Source of the DNA: Xenopus tropicalis
Taxonomy: Eukaryota > Chordata > Amphibia > Anura > Pipidae
Length of the DNA: 64,000 nt
Direction of reading: 5' to 3'
Assembly (NCBI RefSeq): GCF_000004195.4
Contig: NC_030679.2
Coordinates: forward strand, 145,702,243-145,766,242
The translations under genes were made by a program, and so were the position numbers. The notes under the pieces were generated by a model that saw only the letters and a list, made by a program, of their open reading frames with translations, did not search any database and had not been told where the DNA came from. Below are positions 44,331 to 55,961 of the stretch, piece by piece. Position 1 is the first letter of the stretch, and every line of letters starts with the position of its first letter.

Positions 44331-45236
44331 AGAGTATGAGCCACCTCCCACAAACCAAGACATGATTAAGTGGGATTCAGTTTTACCCCAACCTCTCTCA
44401 GACCAGGCCTGGATTACAATCTGGGAAAACACAAAGCGGATGGTAACTTGCTCGAGACAAAAGGAGCATATCTACAAAATACTCATGTTCTGGTACCATA
44501 CTCCCGCTAAGCTGCATAAATTATTTCCAAATCATCCTCTTCTTTGTTGGAGAAACTGCAGAGAAATTGGTACCTTGTCTCATATCTTCTGGACTTGTCC
44601 AATCATAACCCCACTATGGTCTGAGGCAGGGATCCCCAACCTTTCTTACTCGTGAGCCACAGTCAAATGTAAACAGACTTGGAGAGCAACACAAGCATCA
44701 TAAAATTTCATGGAGGTGCCAAATAAGGGCTGTGATTGGCTGTTAGGGGCCTCTATGCACCCTATCAGCTTACAGGGGGCTTTATTTGGTAGGAAATCTT
44801 GTTTTTATTCAACCAAAACTTGCCCCCAAGTCAGGAATTCAAAAATAACTCCCTGGTTTGGGGGCACTGAGAGCAACATCCAAGGGGTTGGGGAGCAACA
44901 TGTTGCCCCCGAGCCACTGGTTGGGGATCACTGGTCTGAGGTGTCAGATCTACTAAACAATATATTCCATACCTCAATACCAGTTGATCTAAGTACCTTC
45001 CTCTTAGGCCAACCAATTCCACGGACCCATAGGTCCACCCAAACTTTGATCAATCATATTCTCAAAGCCACCCATCTCTCCATGGCAGAAAAGTGGAAAA
45101 CTTCCACCCCACCTACCTTGGTTGAAATCAAATACAGGGTGGAAAGTAATAAGCTATTTGAATCAAGTATTGCCCGTCTGCAAAACAAGACCCCAAATTT
45201 TCTCCAAATTTGGTCCCCCTGGGAATTAATAGCCTT
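44331..45236 (+). pseudogene. L1-type LINE ORF2 C-terminal fragment, split by a hAT MITE
   Basis: Plus-strand frame reads LSDQAWITIWENTKR, HTPAKLHKLFP and CWRNCREIGTLSHIFWTCP, the cysteine-rich C-terminus typical of vertebrate L1 ORF2, and continues after the insertion with HRSTQTLINHILKA and KWKTSTPPTL. The interruption at 44627-44933 is a MITE with target duplication. Removing it restores one frame across the site, so the insertion postdates the L1. The fragment is 5'-truncated and lies in the leader intron of gene D. Confidence 0.75.
44627..44933. mobile_element. hAT MITE (CAGTGGTCCCCAACC family) inside an L1 fragment
   Basis: Ends CAGGGATCCCCAACC and GGTTGGGGATCACTG; perfect 8-bp duplication GTCTGAGG (44619-44626, 44934-44941). 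Confidence 0.88.
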
Positions 45237-45525
45237 AAGGTGCCCATACAGCGAGCGGATCTTTTCCCAATATCCCCACCTACGGGTAGGCGATATCGGG
45301 AAAATGTAGGCTAATTCGATCGTTTGGCCCTGGGGCCAAACAATCGAATTATAATGGGAGCAATGGGCGCAGTCGGTTCGGGGACCACATCAACGACCCG
45401 ATACAGTCCCCAATGCGACTAAACCTTTTAACCTGCCCTATATTTGGCCAATTTCAGCACAGATATCGGTCGGGCATGCCCCTCGTTCCTGTCCCTACAC
45501 AGGCCGATAAGCTGCCAAACCATTG
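45237..45525. mobile_element. MITE with GAGCGGATCTT...GATATCCCCACCTAC body
   Basis: Shares CGGTTCGGGGACCACATCAACGA and TTGGCCAATTTCAGC blocks with the element at 60690-61063. Its left end here abuts the L1 fragment. Confidence 0.6.
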
Positions 45526-46160
45526 AAATATCTTTTTAATAAAAATTCAAGTTACAAAAAAAAGCAAAAACCATACAGTATCGATATAAAACACAATAGA
45601 TGAGATCTATACCAATTTATCATGTGAATAATACTTTATATGGCACCAAAGTGCCAGAGTTTCTACTGTCTGGGTTTCTTTTTGATCTGTGCCACAAGCC
45701 TTATTTACTGGCAATACTTGGCATGGACTGCAACATGAATACTGTTTATAATGGATAATTTAGAGTTCTAATTATTTATATATCTTTGTTATATTTTGCA
45801 GGCAAGGAAGAGACTTGGGAGCTTGACACAACGCGTTTTTACTTTACTGAATAGAATAGAAAAGTCCCAGATTTGATATTTGACTCCTTCCTGATGGTTG
45901 GTCAATTGTACATTGAATTACCCAGGATTTCTAATTCTATAGGAATGCATTGTTGGGAGTGGGTAGGTTGGCCCTGCTCTAGTTGTGAGGCTGGGCAGTT
46001 CAAGCATCGCTACCATACTATACTGAATATATATTAATCCATGCACTTGTGTACAGGACCCCGCACGTTTCAGGTGTGTAATAATCGTGTTAATATTATA
46101 ATAGATTTCTTTCCTTTTCTAAGAGTTGGGTTTAGGGTAATCTGTAATGGATAAACTTTG
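45526..46160. other. Leader intron of gene D, no recognised element
   Basis: AT-rich sequence; I see no exon or repeat that I can name. Confidence 0.45.
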
Positions 46161-46190
46161 TTCACAGGTATTTCCCTGACAGATACAACT

Positions 46191-46405
46191 ATGAGAATTT
46201 TGTATACTGCACTTTGCCATTTCGTCCTGTTTCCAATTCTGGCTGTGTGCTCCAACGAGGAAGCTTGTAGGCTCCTTGTCTCAGAAATGGACGGGATTAT
46301 CCAACTGGGAGATATCATGCTGGGAGCTGTGTTACCTCTTCATATTGATAAAGTATATTACCCAGTGTCCTTCAGACAGAGACCTCCTCAGATCAACTGC
46401 ACACA
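46191..46405 (+). CDS. V2R gene D coding exon 1
   Basis: Encodes MRILYTALCHFVLFPILAVC signal peptide, ACRLLVSEMDGIIQLGDIM and RPPQINCT. Acceptor TTCACAG ends at 46167. The donor is ACACA|GTAAGA; phase 2, giving a Gln at the junction where the others have Thr. Confidence 0.87.
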
Positions 46406-49400
46406 GTAAGAGGGACCCTTCACTTTCTTGAAGGCTTTTAAGAAAAAATTGGGGGGTGAAATGTGACATGTATGTAGACCCAAGTGACTAAACCTCTATA
46501 GATGACATCTAGGGGCCCATTTACTAAAGTTTTCAGAGAAAAGTTCAACTTTTATTTTACGTTTAGTTTTTTTTTTTTTTTTGGCAGTATACAATTGTTT
46601 CATTTTTCTCTAAAAAATTTGAATTTTTAAAAAAAAACCAAAAACACAAACCTTTGAAATTTAGAAAAAATGATGTGACTTTTTTTAGACAGACAAAAAG
46701 CTGCCGAGGACCACTGAGCCCTATGGCTTAGAATAGTCAGTGGGGGTCATTTATCAACACTGGGCAAATTTGCCCAGTTGCAACCAATGAAATTGTTGCA
46801 TTCAGTGTTCTACATGCAGCTGGCAAAAAAAAGCCAACTGCTGATTGGTTGCTATGGGTTACTGCCAAGGGGCAAATTTGCCTAGTGTTGATAAATGAGC
46901 CCCAGTGACAGCCTGCCCTTGACACATTTTCAAGGGGAAAATAATTCCATCATTGTTTTCTATTTCACTCAGTTTCAAGTGGAAATTAATCCAGTCATTG
47001 TTTTCTATTTCACACGGTTTCAAGGGGAAGTTAATCCCTTCATTGTTTTCTATTTCACCCAGTTTCAAGTGGAAGTTAATCCCATCATTATTTTCTATTT
47101 CACTCAGTTTTAAGTGGAAGTTAATCCCATCATTGTTTTCTATTTCACTCAGTTTCAAGTGGAAGTTATTCCCATCATTAGTTTCTATTTCACTCAGTTT
47201 AAAGTGGAAATTAATCCCATCATTGTTTTCTATTTCACTCAGTTTCAAGTGGAAGTTAATCCCATCATTGTTTTCTATTTCACTCAGTTTCAAGTGGAAG
47301 TTAATCCCATCATTGTTTTCTATTTCACCCAGTTTCAAGGGGAAGTTAATCCCATCATTGTCTTCTATTTCACTCAGTTTCAAGGGGAAGTTAATCCCAT
47401 CATTAGTTTTTATTCCACTCAGTTTAAAGTGGAAGTTAATCCCATCATTGCTTTCTATTTCACTCAGTTTCAAGGGGAAGTTAATCCCATCATTAGTTTC
47501 TATTTCACTCAGTTTCAAGGGGAAGTTAATCCCATCATTAGTTTCTATTTCACTCAGTTTCAAGGGGAAGTTAATCCCATCATTAGTTTCTATTTCACTC
47601 AGTTTCAAGGGGAAGTTAATCCCACCATTGTTTTTTATTTCAACCAGTTTCAAGGGGAAGTTAATCCCATCACAACATTATGTGATTGTTTTTCAAGAAT
47701 CAGCGCCAATGCTCCTAAAATAGCAGCTGGAGCGCTTCCTGTTTGGGAACAATAAAGAGGATTCATTGAAATTAATGGGCATTTAAATTTCATGAATGTC
47801 TTGAATTTTTTGTCTCGAAAAAATCATGATTTTTGGACAATAAACTCAATGTTTTCATTTGACCCCTCCAACATTATTTAATAAATGCAAGAAAAGAGTT
47901 TCAAGGTCAAAAAATTCTAGTTTTTGTAAATTTGCCCCTTAGTTTTTATCAGTAGTGATGAGCGAATTTTTTCGCCAGGCATGGATCCGCAGTGAATTTC
48001 CGCATTTCGCCATTGGCAAATTGTTTAGCGAAACTTTCATGAACATTCACCATGAAAAAATGGGACGACACAAAAAAGGGCACGGCCGCGTCAAAAGAGG
48101 GCGCGGTCACGTCACAATTGGGCTCGGTCATGTCAAAAAGCGCGGTTGACAAAAAAGGATGTGGGTGACAAAAAAAAATTGCGCGACATATGCTTTTCAT
48201 TAAATTTTCACCGTTTTGCACATTTTCTTGCCGTTTTGCGAATTTTATGGTGAAGCGAAGCAGGACAGATTCGCTCATCACTACTTAGCAGTATCTTGAG
48301 CCAGACTGACTATTTAATCAATTGTCCTCACTAGCCCCTATATAGATAGCCCAGAAACCCTCACTTAGATACAGTAAATCAGATCAGATAGGCAAATGCA
48401 CTTTTTTCTGTAATTTGTGGCTGTTATTTGATTTAATTATAACTTTTGATTTCCCTCAAAGATTTCACTTGGAGAACTTTCAGCAGTTCCAGGCCCTGGT
48501 ATTTGCAGTAGATGAGATCAACAGAAACCCTGACATTCTCCCAAATATCACCCTTGGATTTCAAGTGTTTGACTCATGTAATGTGTTGAGGAAAGATTTA
48601 GAAGGCACTTTACAAATCTTGACGGGGTACAATAAGGTTATGCCCAATTATCTCTGTCTCCCAAGTACCCCTCTAATTGCTGTCATCGGATCCTATGTTT
48701 CTACACCATCGATTATGTTGGCTCATATTTTGGGGCTGTATAGATACCCTCAGGTGAGGCAAAATAGGATAAAATATTATTGCCTTTTAAAAACTCTTGG
48801 ACTTCTTTTTTTGGCCCAAACAGTTCAGACCCCAATACCATTTCACCCTTTACGTTCTAGAAATGTATATATTTATAGTTACTATGTATTTAGGAAAACC
48901 AAATGTAATGTTTTCCAACAGGTCAGCCACTCCTCAACCAGTCCTCTCCTGAGCAACAGGAAAACATTCCCTTCTTTTTTCAGGACCGTTCCAACCGATG
49001 CTTTTCAGTCGAAAGGAATGGCAAAGCTGGTGCTGCATTTCGGCTGGACCTGGGTGGGTCTATTGGCTTTAGACAACGATTATGGTCAGATAGGAATTCA
49101 GTTGGTCAAACAGGAAATTATCAAAGCTGGAGCATGTGTGGCCTTCAGTGAAACCATCATCATGAGTCAGCCAGACCGTAATGCTAAACATATAGTTAAC
49201 GTCATAAAGGAGTCAACAGCCACTACCATAATTGTCTTCTCCCTTCCTATTGATTTGGTTCCTATTCTGGAAGAGATGTTGAGAGAGAATATAACTGACA
49301 AAATGCTTGTTGCCTGTCAAGCATGGTCCACTTCCAGTTTATTTTCTGATGGCAAATATTCAAAGATTGTCTCTGGCACTATTGGTTTGGCCCTCCACAG

Positions 49401-52400
49401 TGGGAGCATTCCAGGGTTTAGAGAGTTCCTTAACAAAGCCCATCCTTTCAAGGGAATAGCAAAACACTGGCTGAAGCTACTTTGGGAGAACATGTTCTCC
49501 TGTCAATTCTTGGATAAAACAAACTCTACAGGCCCACAGGAAGTGCCTACAAAAGAGTGCACAGGAGAAGAAACCCTAGAGAGTATCAATAATAACTACA
49601 ATGATGTCTCAAGTTTAAGAAGAACATACAACATATATACTGCAACACATATTGTGGCCAAAGCTTTGGAAGACCTGAAAAGCTGCAAAAATGGAGATGA
49701 CATGTTCTCAGACCAGACGTGCACAGATATTAGGCATTTTAATCCATGGCAGGTAAAAAAATAAATAAAAATGTAACATTCCTCAAAGAAAACTCTTTTA
49801 CTAAACATTTTGGAAAGCTGATATGAAACCTGAGATAATTCATAGATCCCCTTACCCAGCTCTTCTCAGGCCAATCCTAAATCCTATCTAGTTCAATTAT
49901 ATGGTCAAATGTATGTGGACACTTGACTGTCCAACGTTTTATTTAAAAAACAAGGTCAGAAATATAAAGTTGGACCTCTCTTTGCTTCTACACTATCTTT
50001 ACCTTTACTCATCTGGGAAGGTTTGCGCTAGATGTTGGAACATTATTGGTAGGATTTTTTTCTCTCCATAGATAAGAAGTTGGGGACTGATGTTGGGGAG
50101 CAAGCCTAGTTGACAGTCAGCATTCCATTTCATACCACGGGTGACCAATTGAGGTTGATATCTGAGCTCTGCATGGGTCAGCCAAGTTGTTCCACCCCCA
50201 TCACTGCCAACCAGACCTCGTGCAAGGGGTCATTTCCTGCTGAAACAGGAAAGAGCCCTATCAAAACTGCTGCCATTAGGAAGCACATATTGTCTAGAAT
50301 CTTGATGTATTTGTACCTGTGTTGGCAATCAGTGTTCACATACTGGGCTATGTAGTGTAAATATAAATATCACTGGACAGATCCCAATAAGAATAATAGT
50401 CCCATGTTTCAGAAGTAGACCATACATGATGCTCTGCAAATGGTGCTGGGGCCTTTAGGTCAAAAACTCTTCTCCAACTGCTATGTAGAAATAAATTGCA
50501 TGTATTACACGCAAATATATAAATCTTTCTTATATTAACTTTTGTCCATCATTTTAGCTTTTAAGGTATTTGAAGAAGGTGAAGATCATGTTGAACAGCG
50601 GTAGGGAGCTTTTCTTTGATGAAAATGGAGATATTCCTGCGATCTATGACATTGTTAATTGGAAGGTGGGTCCAGGTGGCACCATAAAGCAAGTTAAGGT
50701 CGGCAGCTATGACACTACAGCATTTTTTGGTCAAGTCTTCACTATCAACACAAGCGCCATCTTGTGGGCCACAGAAGACCAACAGGTAAACAACTGTTAT
50801 TCATGAAAAGTACACTGTCCCAGAGTAGTTTTCAGCAGGGCAGACTACTGTCATCTTCTTTTACCTACTCAGGCATTTCCTGCCTTTTTAAAGGTCTGAC
50901 AGTCAGGGGATACCTGGGTAAGAAGTGGAAGATGGAGGCTGCCCATCCTGTTTTTTATAGAACATGAGCACAGGTCTAGATAAGAGGAATGCAATTATAT
51001 TCCAACAATTTGTTACCCCCATAGCAAATGACAAGAAGAGCACCACTAGACAGATTAATGCTCAGTGAATTTACTGCAGACTTGTACAGCACAACATGTT
51101 TCAGGCCCCTATATGCCTTTAATGTCCTCCATAGTTATTTACAAAATGGTGGATAAAAATGGATATTTATAGTAAATTAAGGTGAATTTTTCCTCAGATC
51201 CCTGTCTCAGTCTGTAGCCAGAGCTGCCCCCCAGGTTTCAGGAAGGTGCCCATAAGCGAGAAACCAGCCTGCTGCTTCCAGTGTATCCCGTGTCCCCAAG
51301 GAGAGATCTCCAACCATACAGGCAAGTGAAAGATTCATTTTGTGCCCCAATATTTAGCCTCAGCCTAGACCAGGGGTGGTCAATTCGTTGATTGCAGTCC
51401 ACCAGTCGATCCACCGTTGATTTCTGGTGGACCGCGATGAAGCCCAGGATGCGGAAGTGCGGCGTGAATGAGTACATACACTGCGTTGCGTACGTACGCA
51501 TTCCCCAGTCATCGGTCAATCGCGACCCCTGGCCTAGAGGAGTTGGTCATTTTCACATAATTATATGTTTTATGGATTTATATTTACATGACACAAATAA
51601 CTTTCGTAATGGTTGGGTAATGGTGGGTAATATTTAATAACAGAGGTACAGATTTGCAGTAACAAATAGTAACGGATATGCTATGAATTTAAGAGTTTAT
51701 GAGTAGAAATTGGAGTTATTTATCTATCGATTTATCATCTATCACAACACAGAGGTGCAAATAGCAGCCTGGGTGCAAGAAAAACAAAAATGTTTTGAAC
51801 TCATGGATCTCTAGTAGTGATGAGAAAAAAATTTCGCCCGGCATGGATTTGCGGCAAATGTCCGCATTTCGCCATTGGCAAAATTGTTTTGCGGAACTTC
51901 AGTGAAAATTAACAGCAGAAAAATTAATTGTGCATCAAAAAAGTCATAGGTACATCAAAATAGGCACAGCCATGTAAAAATAGACACGGGCGCATCAGAA
52001 TAGGCGTGTTTGCATCAAACTGGGCGTAGCCATGGGGAAATTGGCGTGGATGGGTCAAATTGGGCACGGTCATTTAAAAATAGGCATGGATGTATAAAAA
52101 TAGGTGTGGTCATGTAAATAAAGCTGCACGCAACTTAAAAAGTAGTACGACAAACGCATTTACTAGTGATGGGCGAAAAGTTTCGCCAGGCATGGATCCG
52201 CGGCGAATTTCCGCGTTTCGCCATTGGCGGATTGTTTCGCGAAACGGATGAAAAATTTCGCCGCGGAAAAATTCGCCGCACCTCCAAAAATTGTCGCCGG
52301 CGTCAAAAAAGAATAGTCGCGGGCGACAAAATAATAGCTGCGGGCGACGAAACAATAGCGCGCGACAAAATAATAGCCGCGCGCGACGAAACAAGAGCCG

Positions 52401-54578
52401 CGCGACGAAACAAGAGCCGCGGGCGACGAAACAAGAGCCGCGGGCGACAAAACAAGAGCCGCGCGCGACGAAATAATAGCCGCGCGACAAAACAATAGCC
52501 GCGGGCGACGAAACAAGAGCCGCGGGAGACGAAACAATAGCCGCGCAACAAAATAATAGCCGCAGGCGACAATTTTTTTTGTCACACGACATTTTCGCCG
52601 TTTCGCGGATCTTTTCAAAGATTCGCGAATTTTTCGGCGAAGCGAAACGGAACAGATTCGCTCATCACTAGCATTAACCAAATTTTTCGCTCTTTCTCAA
52701 ATTTTTTGGACGTTTCACAAATCTTTTGGTGAAGCACACTGGGACAGATTCATTCATCACTAGGCTTTGGCAAATAAATAAAAACCATGAATTTAATGAT
52801 ATATTTACAGTAGTAACCAACTTTCTAGGAACCTACTGCTATTGCCTCCTACATAAAGACAATAAGGGGCCCGTTTACTAACGTTCGTTTTTTTCCGTTT
52901 TCACAAATAATATTTTTAGGGATTTTACTTATTACACAAAAACTAAAAAAAATTGTGATTTATTAAATAAAAAATCCACAAAAATGTTTGCCATGAAAAA
53001 CCAGGCTCGGTCATGTAGAAGTCAGTAGGAGATGTCCTTTCCTTTTCAGAAGCTTTCATTTGTACAGAAATTCTTACGCAAAAGGATTTTCATTTCAATT
53101 TTTTCATTCATGCTTTTTCAGTTTGGATCTTTTAATACATTTCTTGGCATTTGTGATTTTTGAGAAAATTCATTTTTTTTTGTCCTTTTCAAAACCTCTA
53201 ATATAAAAATATTCAGAAATGGCCCTGGAAATGTATTATGTAAAAAAAAAAAAAGAAAAGAAAAATCCGGTTGACTAGGATCCCCAGGGCACCTCCCAGG
53301 GAGTGCTTTGCTTTGGAGCCAAATCCACAAGTTGGACCAGCAGGTTTTAAAGGATCCCCTGCTGGAGATCCAGTCAGAACCAGGAGATCAGACAAGTTTC
53401 CACTTAATCCTGTGTGGAGCTTGGCCAGGAGATGAGTCCTAGAGCCCCAACTGTTCAGAGAGAGCCCATCCCCAAAAACATTTCTACAACAGTTACAGTC
53501 AGGTTGTTGGGCGTTCATGGAAAATAGTGCTTCATGGCACTTATTTAAGCAGATGCATATGGTGGAAATATTACATTTCTTCTTATATTTTACTAAAATA
53601 ACCTAAAGAGAGCAATTAGTTCAGTTATTCCTTGTGTATTCTATTTTAGACTCTGTTGATTGTGCTGCATGTTCATGGGATGAATGGCCTAACCTGCAGA
53701 GATCTAGTTGCATCCCGAAGACCATAGAGTACCTCTCCTATGAAGATCCTTTGGGAGCAGCATTGGCATATACTGGCAGCTTATCCTCCTTGGTTCCAGT
53801 TTTAATCTTAAGACTTTTTATTACTTATAGAACAACTCCTATAGTAAAAGCCAACAACTACTCATTAAGTTGTCTTCTTCTGCTCTGTCTGTCGCTCTGC
53901 TTCCTTTGTTCTTTGGCTTTCATTGGTTACCCTCAACCTGTAAAATGCCTTCTCCGCCAAGTTGCCTTTGTGTTGGTTTTTACTCTCTGCGTCGCTTGCA
54001 TTTTGGCCAAAACTATACTGGTTGTTCTTGCTTTTATGGCCACAAAACCTGGTAGCAAACTGAAGAAATGGACCAGTCCTTACATGCCCTACGTGATAAT
54101 TTCATTTGGCTTTTTTGTACAGTGTATCTTATGTATGGTATGGCTGCTAATGTCACCACCTTTTAAGGAATATAACATTCAACTTAAACCTGGACACATT
54201 ATTGTTGATTGTAACAATGGCTCTCCCACAGCATTCTGGAGTGTTCTAGCATATCTTGGCCTCCTGGCCACTATAAGTTTTATTGTTGCCTTCTTAGCAA
54301 GGAGGCTCCCTGGGAACTTTAATGAGGCCAAGTTTATCACTTTCAGCATGCTGGCCTTCCTCAGTGTCTGGGTGTCCTTCATCCCGGCATCTCTCAGTGC
54401 CCAAGGCAAATATACAGAAGCAATGGAGATCTTTGCCATCCTGTCTTCTAGTTGGGCCTTACTTGGGTGCATGTTTATCCCTAAATGCTTCATCTTACTC
54501 TTCAGACCCAACATGAACTCCAAGACACAGCTTATAAAGAAAGACAGTAGCAAAATGAAGGCCAATCATTTTACCTGA
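46191..54578 (+). CDS. V2R gene D: vomeronasal type-2 receptor, complete, six coding exons
   Basis: Family C chemosensory GPCR. Exons 46191-46405, 48462-48753, 48922-49752, 50558-50785, 51198-51321 and 53650-54578 give 873 open codons. Same domain order as gene A, with [23 protein letters not shown] and [14 protein letters not shown] in the seven-helix part. It is the closest relative of gene C in exons 1, 3, 4 and 6 and in the promoter. At the position of CaSR Glu297 it has Gln302 (VACQAW). Intron 2 is only 168 nt, a multiple of three, and has no in-frame stop, so a retained intron would still be translated. Intron 1 holds a 45-bp minisatellite, intron 5 nested MITEs. A polyadenylation signal lies at 55015. 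Confidence 0.9.
46741..46905. mobile_element. Palindromic MITE in gene D intron 1
   Basis: Arms GGGGTCATTTATCAACACTGG and CTAGTGTTGATAAATGAGCCCC with GGGCAAATTTGCC near each end. Confidence 0.65.
46925..47692. repeat. 45-bp minisatellite, about 17 units
   Basis: Unit contains TTTCAAGGGGAAGTTAATCCC and ATCATTGTTTTCTATTTCAC. Because 45 is a multiple of three and the unit lacks stops in several frames, 200-260-codon frames open on both strands. These are repeat artefacts in intron 1 of gene D. Confidence 0.93.
47953..48283. mobile_element. TAGTGATG-family hAT MITE
   Basis: Ends TAGTGATGAGCGAATTTTTTC and GACAGATTCGCTCATCACTA; flanks TTTATCAG and CTTAGCAG match 6 of 8. In intron 1 of gene D. Confidence 0.7.
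48462..48753 (+). CDS. V2R gene D coding exon 2
   Basis: 292 nt. Starts FHLENFQQFQALVFAVDEIN, contains [15 protein letters not shown], ends LYRYPQ. Donor CAG|GTGAGG. Confidence 0.9.
48922..49752 (+). CDS. V2R gene D coding exon 3 (ligand-binding, Gln at the Glu297 position)
   Basis: 831 nt. Starts [16 protein letters not shown]; keeps RTVPTDAFQ and DNDYG; has VACQAWSTSS. Ends FNPWQ. Acceptor TTCCAACAG. Confidence 0.92.
49753..50557. other. Gene D intron 3, no recognised element
   Basis: Sequence between exons 3 and 4; no tandem or inverted repeat recognised. Confidence 0.45.
50558..50785 (+). CDS. V2R gene D coding exon 4
   Basis: 228 nt. Encodes [20 protein letters not shown] and IYDIVNWKVGPGG. 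Acceptor ATTTTAG, donor CAG|GTAAAC. Confidence 0.9.
51198..51321 (+). CDS. V2R gene D coding exon 5 (cysteine-rich linker)
   Basis: 124 nt. Encodes [18 protein letters not shown] and [20 protein letters not shown] donor ACAG|GCAAGT. Confidence 0.9.
51825..52762. mobile_element. TAGTGATG-family hAT MITE, outer copy of a nest
   Basis: Starts TAGTGATGAGAAAAAAATTTC and ends GACAGATTCATTCATCACTA. It is interrupted at 52164-52670 by another copy of the same family. In intron 5 of gene D. Confidence 0.65.
52164..52670. mobile_element. TAGTGATG-family hAT MITE inserted in an older copy
   Basis: Starts TAGTGATGGGCGAAAAGTTTC and ends CAGATTCGCTCATCACTA. Flanks GCATTTAC and GCATTAAC match 7 of 8. The core repeats GCGCGACGAAACAAGAGCC-like units. 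Confidence 0.78.
53275..53480. repeat. Fragment of the LTR-like repeat at 55.1 kb
   Basis: GGGAGTGCTTTGCTTTGGAGCC and TGTGTGGAGCTTGGCCAGGAG also occur at about 55205 and 55345 in the same order. Confidence 0.6.
53650..54578 (+). CDS. V2R gene D coding exon 6 (seven-transmembrane domain)
   Basis: Acceptor CTATTTTAG. Starts (D)[14 protein letters not shown], then seven helices; tail ends SSKMKANHFT before TGA at 54576-54578. Confidence 0.93.
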
Positions 54579-55014
54579 AGGACCCTTTGGTGCCAAACAT
54601 TTTTACAGCTCTCAGATTCAAGAATATCTAGATCTACAATTATTAAGACTATTCATTATTTGCGTTAAACCCTCACTAGATCCTACAGGTCAATGATTTA
54701 TTGACTATTGTATGTTGAAATGTTTTTGCAAAAACAAAATGTATGAAATATGTAAATCTGAAATGACATAGTTGCATTTATATGATTTCAATGATTCCTT
54801 TGTATTAAGTGGATTCATCATGGGGGCAAATACAAATTGTAAGGGCAACTATATCTTTGGTTTTGTAATATATTTCTATTTTTGTACAAAACATTAAGAC
54901 ACAACTATTAAGTGCCTGCTTTAATTCTAGTGCCTATTTCTCAAACCCAGTGGCCACCTATATATCATACTGACTCTTCATTTTGTTCAATAGCATGTAC
55001 AGAGAATAAACAAA

Positions 55015-55020
55015 GGTACA
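55015..55020 (+). terminator. Probable polyadenylation signal of gene D
   Basis: AATAAA 437 bp after the stop, in a context (AGAGAATAAACAAAGG) like that after gene B. Confidence 0.55.
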
Positions 55021-55126
55021 AAGGTATTGTGTTATAAGAAGTCCAGGCCCCTTAGTTTTCTCATAGCCAGTACAAAGAGAAATTATATGTAGAGGATCAG
55101 GTGACCCTTCGCCCTGTTCTGCCTGT

Positions 55127-55961
55127 GACATCATTCAACCCGATTAGAGGAATAGGAACAATCTGATTGGCTGGGAGCCCCAGTGCAACTCTAGGAAAAG
55201 AGGAGGACCCAGGGAGTGCTTTGCTTTGGAGCCAAATCCACAGGTTGGACCAGCAGGTTATAAAGGACACCCTGCTGAAGATCAAGCCAGAACCAACATA
55301 AAAGAGACTGTCCTGGAGATGAGACAGGTTTCCTCTTCATCCTGTGTGGAGCTTGGCCAGGAGATGAGGCCTAGAGCCTGAACTGTTCAGAGAGAGCCCA
55401 TCTTGTTCCCTGCAAGGCTGCTAGAGATCCAGGAGGTACCTGGGGCCACTGTGGAGAGTCTGTGCTGCAGAACTGCCTGTGAACTACAGTGTGTCTGCCT
55501 CCGAGAGCCCCCTGGTGAGTGAGCCACCAAAGGGAAGTGTGTGGCCTGCTACGTGGGAGCGGCTACTAAATCCAAGTGGTGGTACTTTGGGAAGGCAGCA
55601 CTACCTGGGGTATAAGAGCTTTTGGAAAGGGACAGTTTGCATTGAACTGATCTGTGCATTATTACTGCCATCTGGGTGAAGTGTGGGACTGTGGTATTAA
55701 AAGGACTGTGCTAGTTAGTCAGTTTGCATTATCAGCTAGTCAGACAGTTAAGTACCCGCGTGTCCCCAGTGCAGGAATGTTTTTGTATTAGTTGCCCTTT
55801 CTTTATTTCTACATAAAGTCAATCTTTGTTACTGCAAAAAGTGTGTGTAAGTCCCAGTTCCCAGTAGCTTTTATACAAAGGGGGCAAGGTCTGCTGGAGT
55901 CCAAATACCGGTAAACAGCGCGACCCGATTCTACAGGATCGTGGCAAGAAAAGGGTTACAG
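55127..55961. repeat. LTR-like repeat (possible solo LTR)
   Basis: Low-complexity-free block starting near TGTGACATCATTC and ending AAGGGTTACA, with GTATTAAAAGG and CTACATAAAGTC signals before a GTTACTGCAAAAAG stretch, a layout like an LTR R/U5 region. I found no clear target duplication or internal coding part, so class is uncertain. Confidence 0.35.

Noticed and set aside
46859..47755. Three long overlapping frames (213-264 codons) on both strands
   Set aside because: They come from a 45-bp minisatellite; the frame stays open only because the unit is a multiple of three without stops. No start context or homology.
48754..48921. Reading exons 2 and 3 of gene D as one exon
   Set aside because: Both splice signals (CAG|GTGAGG and TTCCAACAG) are present and the paralogues have an intron at exactly this place.
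752..54578. Calling the receptors calcium-sensing receptors or T1R taste receptors
   Set aside because: TPIVKANN, the short C-terminal tail, PKCxIxxFRPxxNS and the clustered arrangement fit V2R better.
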